The notes: generated by a model from the letters alone, not told the origin. A stretch of DNA of 64,000 nt from Dysosmobacter segnis (GCF_014297285.1 NZ_JACOQI010000004.1:1-64000); one strand, 5' to 3'; positions 42,197 through 49,758 are shown, counted from the first letter of the stretch. A program made the numbers and translations.

Positions 42197-42214
42197 ACAA
42201 AAGGGTTATTTTGT
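42197..42214 (-). repeat. Right inversion site, outer (R2)
   Basis: Minus-strand ACAAAATAACCCTTTTGT, identical to R1 in opposite orientation, 63 nt before the start of the dead-integrase gene. Confidence 0.82.
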
Positions 42215-42277
42215 ATACGCCCCATCGGCCTTGATTTTTCCCGCCGGGACTCCCGGCGGAGAAGGGGAGGTCCCGGA

Positions 42278-43546
42278 ATGGGGTATACATTCAAACGGCC
42301 GGACCCGGCTGCTATGGAGCGGATACTGACTCAGTTCCCGTACAGCCCGGAAGGGGCCATTCTCCGTCTGGCGTGGCTGGAGGGCCTGAGCCGGGAGGAG
42401 ATCGCCGCCCTCACCTGGGATCAGGTGCAGTTTGAGGGCAATGCCCTGACCCTTCCGGATCGGACCGTCCCGCTGGCCCCCTCCGCGGAGGACTGCCTCC
42501 GGGAGCGCTATCGCCTGTACGCCCAGCGGGACCCCCATGTCATCATTTCCGACCGATATCAGCGGCCCATGCCGCCGGAGTCCGTCTCCCGGCTGGCCCG
42601 GACCGCGCTGGACACCGAGGGCCAGAAGGTCAGTCTCAAGGATCTCCGTCAGGACTTCGTCATCCGCCAGCTTCAGACTCATGACTGGACCTACGCCGCC
42701 CGGGTCAGCGGCATGGCGGTCTCCACCCTCCGGGGTTCCTTTTCCCAATACTTCCAAGACCACCGGGACGCCGCGCCGGAGCTGCCGCCGGACAGCGAAT
42801 ATCTCCTCTGGCGGATCGTTCAGCAGGAGGGCAGCTCCGTGGTAGGACTGGCTCTCTGGATGGGCTGGAAGCTTCAGATGCAGCCGGGAGAAATTCTGAA
42901 TCTCACATGGTCGCAGGTGGATCTGGACCGGGGTCTCCTGCGCCTGCCGGACCGGGAAATCCCCATGGGCAGCCGCCTCAGCCGCCTGCTGGGAGATGTC
43001 TGCGACCACCGCAAGGACCCCGCTCAGGACCGTGTCCTCCTGACCCCCGGCACCGGAAAGCCCATGGACCTGGCCCGCCTCTCCACCGTGATCCGCACTG
43101 CCCTGATCCGGGGCGGGCTGGAACAGCTCAGCTTAGGGGATCTGAGCCGCCTCAGCCGCCGGGGCAGCCAACGTCAGACCGTGCTGGCCCGTCTCTCCGC
43201 AGTCGGCTCCATGACCCGCGAGGAGGTCATGGACCTACTGGGCGTGTCCAAAAGCGCCGCGCTGAAGCTGCTGAACCAGCTCCGTCAGGACGGAGCCGTG
43301 GTCCGTATAGGCGGGTGCTACTACCCGGCGGGGGCCGTGGTCCTGCCGGAGGACCAGTCCGCCGCGGTGACGGCCTACCTCGCCGCTCACGGCACCGCCG
43401 TTCGGAAGGAGCTGGCGGAGCTTCTGAATCTGCCCCCCGCCCAGTGTACGGCGCTGCTGCGGCGCATGGCAGACCGGGGCGAGCTCCTCCTCACCGGCAA
43501 GCGGTACGCCCTGCCCCCCAAGGAAAAGCCCCTTGAAACGAACTGA
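42278..43546 (+). CDS. Catalytically dead double integrase-fold protein with two winged helices, right copy
   Basis: This 422-residue paralogue of the left protein has the same architecture: two integrase-like folds (AWLEGLSREEIAALTWDQV; WMGWKLQMQPGEILNLTWSQ), then two winged helices (MTREEVMDLLGVSKSAALKL; a C-terminal repeat ending GKRYALPP). Arg I is Ser, the HxxR His is Lys, the second His is Met and the Tyr position is Phe, as in the left copy, so loss of catalysis is conserved. That argues for a kept DNA-binding role rather than decay. ATG 42278 follows GGGGAGG at 7 nt; the longer frame to 42119 runs across inversion site R2 and is rejected. Confidence 0.75.
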   Translation: MGYTFKRPDPAAMERILTQFPYSPEGAILRLAWLEGLSREEIAALTWDQVQFEGNALTLPDRTVPLAPSAEDCLRERYRLYAQRDPHVIISDRYQRPMPPESVSRLARTALDTEGQKVSLKDLRQDFVIRQLQTHDWTYAARVSGMAVSTLRGSFSQYFQDHRDAAPELPPDSEYLLWRIVQQEGSSVVGLALWMGWKLQMQPGEILNLTWSQVDLDRGLLRLPDREIPMGSRLSRLLGDVCDHRKDPAQDRVLLTPGTGKPMDLARLSTVIRTALIRGGLEQLSLGDLSRLSRRGSQRQTVLARLSAVGSMTREEVMDLLGVSKSAALKLLNQLRQDGAVVRIGGCYYPAGAVVLPEDQSAAVTAYLAAHGTAVRKELAELLNLPPAQCTALLRRMADRGELLLTGKRYALPPKEKPLETN

Positions 43547-43569
43547 ATATTGCCACGTTTGCAAACAAC

Positions 43570-43606
43570 AAAAAGTGCGGAAATTACGTTATTTCCGCAC
43601 TTTTTT
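43570..43606. terminator. Terminator of the right dead-integrase gene
   Basis: AAAAAGTGCGGAAAT/ATTTCCGCACTTTTT has A- and T-runs on both sides, 24 nt after the stop codon and before the SLH promoter. Confidence 0.85.
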
Positions 43607-43635
43607 ACATCTGCATTACGAACCGGGCGAATCTA

Positions 43636-43664
43636 TTTACATCCCGGCCGGGGCCTGTTACATT
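43636..43664 (+). promoter_or_regulatory. Promoter of the right SLH gene
   Basis: TTTACA (43636-43641) and TACATT (43659-43664) have a 17-bp spacer, conserved with the left-arm promoter. The repeated TTACAT half-sites, about 22 bp apart, could also bind a regulator. Confidence 0.7.
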
Positions 43665-43669
43665 AGGCT

Positions 43670-43821
43670 TGCGAAACAGAACCGCGGGCAAACTGCCTCC
43701 AAGCTCCGTGCTTGGTGTAGGCCTGCACATCGCAGGTTCGGCTAGCCCCGACACGAAACCCGGAACCGGGGGCGGGGAGATCCAAGGGAATGTTTCGACA
43801 TTTTATCAAGGAGGAAATCCC
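43670..43821 (+). promoter_or_regulatory. Long leader of the right SLH mRNA
   Basis: This leader of about 150 nt has stems CCAAGC/GCTTGG (43700-43717), CCTGC/GCAGG and CCCGG/CCGGG. It shares CTTGCGAAACAG, GGCTAGCCCCGA and CGGGGGCGGGG blocks with the left leader. AAGGAGGAA precedes the start. It is a long structured leader, as in other S-layer mRNAs. Confidence 0.55.
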
Positions 43822-46800
43822 ATGAAGAAGTTCCTTTCTCTGGTACTGGCTCTGGTGATGACCATGTCTCTGGTCACCGTCAGCGCTGGTGCCAAGGACT
43901 TCACCGACAACGACAAGATCACTTATGATGAAGCCGTTGCCGTGATGTCCGCCGCAAAGGTCATCGACGGCTATGCCGAAGGTGACTTCCGTCCCACCAA
44001 CACCCTGACCCGTGGCGCTGCCGCCAAGATCATCTGCAACCTGATCCTTGGCCCCACCACCGCCTCTGCTCTGGTGGCTGACGCCGCTCCTTACAAGGAC
44101 GTTCCCACCAACAGCACCTTCGCTGGCTACATCGCTTACTGCCAGAAGGAAGGCATCATCTCCGGTTACGCTGACGGCACCTTCAAGCCCGGCAACACCC
44201 TGACCGGCTATGCTTTCATGAAGATGCTGCTGGGCGCTCTGGGCTATGACTCTGCCATCGAGGGCTACACCGGCGCCAACTGGTCCATCGCTGTTGCCAA
44301 GCAGGCCATCAACGCCGGCCTGAACAACAGCCTGAAGGGCAGCTTCAACGGCGTCAAGGCTGTGACCCGTGAAGAGGCTTGCCTGTATGCCTTCAACACC
44401 CTGAAGGCTACCATGGTCGAGTATGACAACCGCATCGTTGTCGGCGAGGGCAGCTCCGCTGTTGCCATCTCCGGCGTCCGTAAGGACCTGACCTGGAACA
44501 AGGGCACCCTGAACGACGGCAAGATCAAGAAGGACGGCTATGTCCAGTTCGGCGAGCAGTACTTCGAGAAGCTGACCCGCACCGATGACACCGACGACTT
44601 CGGCCGGCCCGCCAGCAAGTGGACCTATGACAAGAAGGACGTCGGCACCTATGTCAACTATGACCTGCTGGTCTCTGAGTACACCACCAAGGTCAAGGGC
44701 GGCAATGTCTATTCCGACATCGGCTCCGTGGCTGCTGACTATGATCTGACCTACTATGTCGACGGCGTGAAGCTGGAGAAGGATGCTGTCAAGACTCAGT
44801 CCTCCTACATTGCCAAGAAGAACGACGACAAGATGGGCGATTCCGGCAACGGCGTTCTGACCCAGATCTTCGTGGACAACGACGACGAGGCTCTGACTAT
44901 CGTTGAGATCAACACCTATCTGGCTAAGACCGACGATTACAACGAGAAGAAGGAAACCCTGAAGTTCAACGAGATCTATGGTTACGGCGATGTGAAGCTG
45001 ACCAAGAAGCTCGTCAAGGCTGTTGAGGCCGTCGAGCTGGACGACATCGCTTCCATCAAGGACTACAAGGACGGCGATATGGTCCTGCTGACCATCGCTA
45101 ACGGCGAGGTCAAGACCATCACTCCTGCCGAGACCGTGAAGGGCACCGAGATTGACGAGTTCTCCAAGCAGGATTATGTCAACGCCGGCCAGAAGTACAG
45201 CTACGCCGCTACCGGCAAGCTGGATGGCTCCTTCGGCATTGATGAGTTGAACAATTACGACAACAAGAACCTGGACGACAAGACCTTCGATCTGTATCTG
45301 GATCAGTACGGCTACCTGATCGGCATTGAGCAGGTTGAGGATGACGTGGAGTACGTCTTCATCACCTCCTATGAGGTCACCAGCAAGTGGATGACCAACC
45401 GCACCGCCAAGGCCACCGCCATCTTCGAGGACGGCACCACCAAGGACATCGAGGTCAACCTGAAGAAGTCCGATGATGACGTTGTCACCGATTGGACTGC
45501 GGGCGAGAAGGGCAAGACCAACGAGAACCGCTGGTATGAGTACACCGTGAAGAACGACTCCTACGAGCTGACTCTGGCTGCCACTCAGATCCACGACACC
45601 GACACCGATAAGATCGACTCCAAGCACGTCAGCCAGAAGGGCTTTAACACCGCTACTCAGAAGGCTGATAGCAATTACTACTACGGCAATGCCGACACCA
45701 ACTACATCACCGTCAGCATTGATGATGTGAATGACAAGGTTGCTGTTGACAAGGTCGAGAGCGTTGTCAAGGGCGTGAAGAACGTCAGCATCAACGTCTG
45801 GGATAAGGCCAAGGCCAAGACTGAGGCTGAGCTGCCCAACGCTACGGACGTGACCTATGGCATCTACACCGTCTACGAGAAGAACAAGGCTTATGCCCGC
45901 GCTTCCATCGTGGTGGGCGATGACGGTTCCGTCAGCGATCGTTATGCTTACCTGTATGACGAGCCCAACTACGAGCGCTACAACAAGTCCGAGGACGTCT
46001 ACTATTGGGAGATGGACGCTGTCATCGACGGCGTGAAGACCACTGTTACCTTCAAGTCCGACCTGCCCTTCAAGGATACCGTTCTGGACACCATGGGCGT
46101 TGAGGGCGGCATGTTCAAGCTGTCCTACGATAAGGACGGTTATGCCGTTGACGCCGATAAGCTGAAGGAAGGCATTGATAACGACTACATCCTGCTGTCC
46201 AAGTACAATAACCAGAAGCCCGATGATCTGAACATCATTACCAATAAGGGTGAGTTCACTTCTGAGAAGGTTCAGGTTGAGAAGGACACCCTGTGGATCA
46301 CCGATCAGACCGCAAAGCGCGGCTTCGCTCTGGCCGACAAGTGCCCCGCTGTCATCGTTGAGCTGAACAAGGACAGCAAGGGTAACTGGGAGATCGACGA
46401 TACCGTCGAGTACACCACCGTTGAGAAGGCTGTCCGCTCCATGGAGACCTATGACACCAAGGATAAGTTCGCAACCTTCGAGGGCGAGATCTACCTGATG
46501 TTCAAGGACGGCATTGTGTCCAGTGTTGTTCTGGTTGACAAGGTTGCCAAGGACGGCCACATCAAGGACAACACCACCGGCAAGATCACCGAGGCCGCTA
46601 TCTCCAAGGATGCTTCCGGCAAGCTGGTTGCCACTTGGACCGATAACAATGCATATGCAGGCTCCAAGTACGTTGTTGACTTCTATCTGGTTGACGGCAC
46701 CAAGGAGTATCTGAAGGATTCTGTTACCGGCGTCAGCGGTAACAAGGACGATCATTCTGAGATTTCTTCTGCCATCGCTCAGAACGGCGACTACTATGCT

Positions 46801-46875
46801 GTGATTCGCATTCTGGACAAGGACGGCAAGGTTGTGGCTTCTGCTACTACCGCTGTCAAGGGTTTCGCATTCTAA
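43822..46875 (+). CDS. SLH-domain S-layer-like surface protein, right copy
   Basis: This 1017-residue paralogue of the left SLH protein has the same signal peptide (residues 1-24) and three SLH motifs, near-identical through about residue 270 in protein and DNA (up to a WTYDKKD segment). Beyond that the sequence is strongly diverged though compositionally alike (Lys/Asp/Thr/Val-rich, beta). It lacks a C-terminal anchor, so attachment is through SLH. A conserved anchor with variable exposed part suits alternative surface coats. Narrow codon use suggests high expression. Confidence 0.93.
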   Translation: MKKFLSLVLALVMTMSLVTVSAGAKDFTDNDKITYDEAVAVMSAAKVIDGYAEGDFRPTNTLTRGAAAKIICNLILGPTTASALVADAAPYKDVPTNSTFAGYIAYCQKEGIISGYADGTFKPGNTLTGYAFMKMLLGALGYDSAIEGYTGANWSIAVAKQAINAGLNNSLKGSFNGVKAVTREEACLYAFNTLKATMVEYDNRIVVGEGSSAVAISGVRKDLTWNKGTLNDGKIKKDGYVQFGEQYFEKLTRTDDTDDFGRPASKWTYDKKDVGTYVNYDLLVSEYTTKVKGGNVYSDIGSVAADYDLTYYVDGVKLEKDAVKTQSSYIAKKNDDKMGDSGNGVLTQIFVDNDDEALTIVEINTYLAKTDDYNEKKETLKFNEIYGYGDVKLTKKLVKAVEAVELDDIASIKDYKDGDMVLLTIANGEVKTITPAETVKGTEIDEFSKQDYVNAGQKYSYAATGKLDGSFGIDELNNYDNKNLDDKTFDLYLDQYGYLIGIEQVEDDVEYVFITSYEVTSKWMTNRTAKATAIFEDGTTKDIEVNLKKSDDDVVTDWTAGEKGKTNENRWYEYTVKNDSYELTLAATQIHDTDTDKIDSKHVSQKGFNTATQKADSNYYYGNADTNYITVSIDDVNDKVAVDKVESVVKGVKNVSINVWDKAKAKTEAELPNATDVTYGIYTVYEKNKAYARASIVVGDDGSVSDRYAYLYDEPNYERYNKSEDVYYWEMDAVIDGVKTTVTFKSDLPFKDTVLDTMGVEGGMFKLSYDKDGYAVDADKLKEGIDNDYILLSKYNNQKPDDLNIITNKGEFTSEKVQVEKDTLWITDQTAKRGFALADKCPAVIVELNKDSKGNWEIDDTVEYTTVEKAVRSMETYDTKDKFATFEGEIYLMFKDGIVSSVVLVDKVAKDGHIKDNTTGKITEAAISKDASGKLVATWTDNNAYAGSKYVVDFYLVDGTKEYLKDSVTGVSGNKDDHSEISSAIAQNGDYYAVIRILDKDGKVVASATTAVKGFAF

Positions 46876-46904
46876 TTTAGATTAGATATTAGCGATTCCA
46901 ACTA

Positions 46905-46943
46905 AAGAGAAGCCCCCGGACGAAAGTCCGGGGGCTTCTCTTT
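46905..46943. terminator. Bidirectional terminator between right SLH and tail-like genes
   Basis: AAGAGAAGCCCCCGGAC pairs with GTCCGGGGGCTTCTCTT around a GAAA loop, between convergent genes, mirroring 35057-35089. Confidence 0.88.
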
Positions 46944-47420
46944 TCAAACAGCCGCATCAATTAAAGCCAGATAGTAGTATTTTTTACCGGTTTCGTTAAA
47001 TTGTGTCGGCGCGTAGTCGTTCCGGCTATACCATTGTACCTGTGCTGCACCCCAAGTGACAGCGTTCACCCAGTTGTCGTTGGTTGCTGCGCCTTGTGCC
47101 CAAGTACAGGGCCGCAGCATACGGAGATTTATATCCATATCAGCGGTTTGCTTTTCCTCCTGTACAATGACCAGCACGGGCTTTCCGTCAAAGGTCAGCT
47201 TGTTGGGATTCGCGCTGCCGGATTTGCCGCTTCCTGTGTATGTGCCGTATACGATCTTGCAGTTTCCGCAGCTGGCCAGCGCCGTTTGCAGCGCCGCCAC
47301 GCCGTCGGCGTTGCTTTTCAGCGCCGTGTCGATCTTGTCCCAGTTGTCGTTGAACTCCGTGTGCAGGATGCGGTCCTCCGGGTCCCAGCGCTTCAGGCCG
47401 TAATTGCTTGTGTTTTCCAT
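46944..47420 (-). CDS. Tail-fibre-like small protein, right copy
   Basis: This 158-residue paralogue of the 34585 protein has the tail-type start NYGLKRWDPEDRILHTEF then WDKIDTALKS, the shared ADGVAALQTALASCGNCK and VYGTYTGSGK core, and a different C-terminal half. ATG 47420 follows AAGGAGG. It is convergent with the right SLH gene. Both arms thus end in the same kind of gene, which marks the edges of the duplication. Function is unknown. Confidence 0.75.
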   Translation of the reverse strand: MENTSNYGLKRWDPEDRILHTEFNDNWDKIDTALKSNADGVAALQTALASCGNCKIVYGTYTGSGKSGSANPNKLTFDGKPVLVIVQEEKQTADMDINLRMLRPCTWAQGAATNDNWVNAVTWGAAQVQWYSRNDYAPTQFNETGKKYYYLALIDAAV

Positions 47421-47560
47421 GCGATTCCTCCTTGTTATGCAGTCGTAACGAATTGCATCTGCCATATTCGCCTCCCCCGCCCGCGGAAAAAGATCGCACG
47501 AAGCCGTGCAGCGTTGGTGCAAAATTGCTGCAACACTTTTCATTTCCCTCAAAACATGAC

Positions 47561-47596
47561 AAAAAAAGCCCCGAAGGAAAACCTTCGGGACTTTTT
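47561..47596 (-). terminator. Terminator of the rpsF-ssb-rpsR operon
   Basis: On the minus strand GTCCCGAAGG/CCTTCGGGGC is followed by TTTTTTT, 28 nt after the rpsR stop. Confidence 0.85.
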
Positions 47597-47623
47597 CAGT
47601 CGATTGATTCGATTCAGCCGCTT

Positions 47624-47878
47624 TTAGTCGGTGACGTAGGGCAGCAGAGCGATCTGACGGGCACGCTTGATGGCCTCAGTCAGCTCACGCTGATGCATGG
47701 CGCAGGTGCCGGTGGTCCGACGGGGCAGGATCTTGGAACGCTCAGAAATGAAACGACGCAGCTTGGCGGCGTCCTTATAATCAATGCACTCGCACTTCTC
47801 GGCGCAGAACTGGCAGACCTTACGGCGCTTGTTGCCGCGTGCGGGACGGGCGGGACGAGCTTCACGATCGAAAGCCAT
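47624..47878 (-). CDS. rpsR: 30S ribosomal protein S18
   Basis: This 84-residue S18 shows the [21 protein letters not shown] block and [11 protein letters not shown] end. It keeps the CQFC...C N-terminal cysteines typical of zinc-binding S18 forms. Last of rpsF-ssb-rpsR, the standard bacterial order. Confidence 0.97.
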   Translation of the reverse strand: MAFDREARPARPARGNKRRKVCQFCAEKCECIDYKDAAKLRRFISERSKILPRRTTGTCAMHQRELTEAIKRARQIALLPYVTD

Positions 47879-47902
47879 GATTGCTTCCTCCTTATAGTAA
47901 TA

Positions 47903-48361
47903 TCAGAACGGCAGTTCGCCGTCATCCTCGCCGATCTCGGCGAAGTCAGAGCCGCTGGCGCTGAAATTGCTGGGAGCGGCGCTGTGGGAAGCGGGGGCGG
48001 GAGCATAACCGGGGTTGTAGCCGGAATTGTCGCCGCCGTCGCGCTTGGAATCCCCGAAATACACATTGTCGGCCACGACCTCGGCACTGCGGCGCTTGCC
48101 GCCGTCCTTGTCGGTCCAGTCCCGGATCTGCAGGCGGCCCTCCACCACGGCCATGCGGCCCTTGGTGAAGTACTTGCTCACAAATTCGGCGGTGTTGCGC
48201 CAGGCCACGATGTCAATGAAGTCCGTTTCCTTTTCGCCGGACTGGGACTTGAAGTCCCGGTCAACAGCCAGAGAGAAGGACGTCACCGCCGTACCGCTGC
48301 CGGTGCGCCGGAGCTCGGGGTCACGGGTCAGGCGACCCATGAGAATGATTCGATTCAGCAT
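47903..48361 (-). CDS. ssb: Single-stranded DNA-binding protein
   Basis: This 152-residue SSB has an OB fold (MLNRIILMGRLTRDPELRRTGSGTAVTSFSLAVDR), a disordered Gly/Ala/Ser tail and the acidic tip GEDDGELPF that recruits repair partners. It lies between rpsF and rpsR, 11 nt after rpsF. Confidence 0.97.
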   Translation of the reverse strand: MLNRIILMGRLTRDPELRRTGSGTAVTSFSLAVDRDFKSQSGEKETDFIDIVAWRNTAEFVSKYFTKGRMAVVEGRLQIRDWTDKDGGKRRSAEVVADNVYFGDSKRDGGDNSGYNPGYAPAPASHSAAPSNFSASGSDFAEIGEDDGELPF

Positions 48362-48372
48362 GTGCTGCTCCT

Positions 48373-48669
48373 TTACTCGCCCTTGCAGACGATCAGGGAA
48401 CGCATGACGCCTTCGGCGATTCGCAGCTTACGATCCAGCTCGCGGGGGAATGCCGGGCCGCTGACGAAGGTCATGAGCACATAGTAGCCCTCGGTCTTGT
48501 AGTTGATGGGATAAGCCAGCTTGCGGTTGCCCCACTCCTCAACCACGACGTCAGAGCCGTTCTGCTCGGCCAGGGACTTGAAGTTCGCAACCTGAGCGGC
48601 GATAGCCTCCTCACCCTGTGCAGGGTCGAGCACATAGACGACCTCGTAATTGGCAGTAATCTTTGCCAT
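48373..48669 (-). CDS. rpsF: 30S ribosomal protein S6
   Basis: This 98-residue S6 shows YEVVYVLDP at the start, WGNRKLAYPINYKTEGYYV and the helix RELDRKLRIAEGVMRSLIV. ATG 48669 follows AAAGGAGGT; an upstream frame to 48702 lies in the leader. Confidence 0.97.
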   Translation of the reverse strand: MAKITANYEVVYVLDPAQGEEAIAAQVANFKSLAEQNGSDVVVEEWGNRKLAYPINYKTEGYYVLMTFVSGPAFPRELDRKLRIAEGVMRSLIVCKGE

Positions 48670-48696
48670 ATTTGCACCTCCTTTTGGACAAATGGC

Positions 48697-48718
48697 CCTC
48701 ATTCTCAGATGAGGGCAA
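48697..48718 (-). promoter_or_regulatory. Hairpin in the rpsF leader
   Basis: GCCCTCAT/ATGAGGGC pairs across TCTGAGA. S6:S18 often autoregulate through a leader hairpin with a CCG bulge, but I do not see that bulge, so the role is uncertain. Confidence 0.35.
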
Positions 48719-48747
48719 GGATTTACTTACATATTGCAAGCCTTATC

Positions 48748-48775
48748 ATTATATCCGAAATACAGCAAATGTCAA
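48748..48775 (-). promoter_or_regulatory. Promoter of rpsF-ssb-rpsR
   Basis: Minus-strand TTGACA (48770-48775) and TATAAT (48748-48753), both consensus, have a 16-bp spacer, about 80 nt before rpsF. Confidence 0.78.
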
Positions 48776-48837
48776 GGAAAATATTGAATTTTTTCGAAAA
48801 AATCCGAATTGATGTAACTTTCCCCGGGAAAACGGTT

Positions 48838-48880
48838 AAAAAAAGCGGCAGGCCCCGGAAATCCGGGGCCTTGTTCCGCT
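48838..48880 (-). terminator. Terminator of the SpoIIQ-like gene
   Basis: GCGG...GGCCCCGG/CCGGGGCC...CCGC is followed by TTTTTTT on the minus strand, starting at the stop codon. Confidence 0.85.
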
Positions 48881-49578
48881 CAACCGCTCAAATATTCGTT
48901 GGGGTCTACGGCCTTGCCGTCCTTGGTGACGGCGAAGTGCAGATGGGGCTGTCCGGACTCCGCCGCCGCGGTGGTCCCCACCGCGCCGATGATCTGCCCG
49001 GCGGACACCGGGTCCCCGGCCTCCACGTTGGGCTTGGCCTGGAGATTGGCATAGGTGGTCTGATAGCCGTTGTCATGCTCCAGCACCACGGTGGTGCCCA
49101 TCAGGGGATCGTCCGTCACCGACAGCACCGCCCCTGCGGAGGCCGCCAGTACCGTGGTTCCCTGCTGAGCGGCGATGTCCACGCCGTTGTGGGTACGCCA
49201 ATCTCCCAAAGTAGGACTGTATACCAGCTCCTCCATGGAAAAAGCCGTCAGCACATCCCCTCGGAGCGGGGCCACCACCAGACGGGGTGCTTCCGCCGCC
49301 ACAGGCGTGTGATCCACCTCCACCTCCGGCAGCTCCTTGGTTTCCTTTGGCGGGACCGGCACCGGCGCCGGCTCCAAAGTCTCCACTGTCGGAAGCCGCA
49401 CCTCCGGCATTTCCACCGGCTGCGACACGGGGACCTGAGGCGTCACCGCCTGCTGGGGCAGCGGGTCCTCCCGGTCCTGCAGCAGGACCCAGCCGCACAC
49501 CCCCACCACCAGCAGGCACACCGCCAGCGTGCCGTAGAAGCCAATGCCCGAAAGTACGTTTTTCACCTTGTTTTCCAT
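48880..49578 (-). CDS. SpoIIQ-like M23 (LytM) membrane peptidase
   Basis: This 232-residue protein has an N-terminal membrane helix (about 10-33), a Pro/Val/Glu-rich linker, and a C-terminal M23 domain. The zinc residues look complete (THNGVDIAAQ; PHLHFAV). Size and layout match SpoIIQ, the forespore partner of SpoIIIAH in engulfment; clostridial SpoIIQ keeps its zinc site while B. subtilis lost it. RBS GGGAGGTATTG precedes the ATG. Another M23 peptidase is the alternative; the forespore-type promoter upstream supports SpoIIQ. Confidence 0.72.
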   Translation of the reverse strand: MENKVKNVLSGIGFYGTLAVCLLVVGVCGWVLLQDREDPLPQQAVTPQVPVSQPVEMPEVRLPTVETLEPAPVPVPPKETKELPEVEVDHTPVAAEAPRLVVAPLRGDVLTAFSMEELVYSPTLGDWRTHNGVDIAAQQGTTVLAASAGAVLSVTDDPLMGTTVVLEHDNGYQTTYANLQAKPNVEAGDPVSAGQIIGAVGTTAAAESGQPHLHFAVTKDGKAVDPNEYLSG

Positions 49579-49612
49579 ACAATACCTCCCTTCCTGTTCA
49601 TAGGTACGGAAG

Positions 49613-49642
49613 GAGTATGGTCAAAAAATCCAAAGGCTATAC
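49613..49642 (-). promoter_or_regulatory. Possible forespore (sigma-F/G) promoter
   Basis: Minus-strand GTATA (49638-49642), then 18 bp, then CATACTC (49613-49619) resembles sigma-F/sigma-G boxes, about 35 nt before the SpoIIQ-like gene. No sigma-A promoter is visible there. Confidence 0.35.
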
Positions 49643-49714
49643 CAAACCCGGCAATTTTCCACTGTCAGCGGCGCGGAAATGAGAAAAAAGCTTTTTTTCT
49701 CCGATACGATGTGG

Positions 49715-49720
49715 TATAGT
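49715..49720 (+). promoter_or_regulatory. Extended -10 of the TSUP permease promoter
   Basis: TGG-TATAGT gives an extended -10, 39 nt before the start codon, with no clear -35. Confidence 0.4.
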
Positions 49721-49758
49721 TGGGAACGTACACAGAACTTCGCGTGGGAGGGGATCTC

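Larger units (their letters stand above)
41958..42214. other. Right invertible segment (candidate promoter switch)
   Basis: This 257-bp segment is bounded by perfect 18-bp inverted repeats, at the same place as in the left arm. Inside, on the minus strand, is a promoter at 42024-42052 aimed back at the recombinase, then a 19-bp-stem terminator at 42072-42131 that would stop recombinase read-through into the downstream gene. Inversion would place the promoter about 130 nt before the dead-integrase start and move the hairpin upstream of it. The present orientation thus reads as OFF. Confidence 0.76.

Noticed and set aside
43670..43821. c-di-GMP riboswitch in the SLH leaders
   Set aside because: GGGCAAAC and CTTGCAAAGC resemble pieces of the GEMM core, but the three-way junction, GAAA tetraloop and receptor order do not fit in either leader.
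43663..46755. 1030-codon open frame on the minus strand
   Set aside because: The same shadow effect opposite the right SLH gene.
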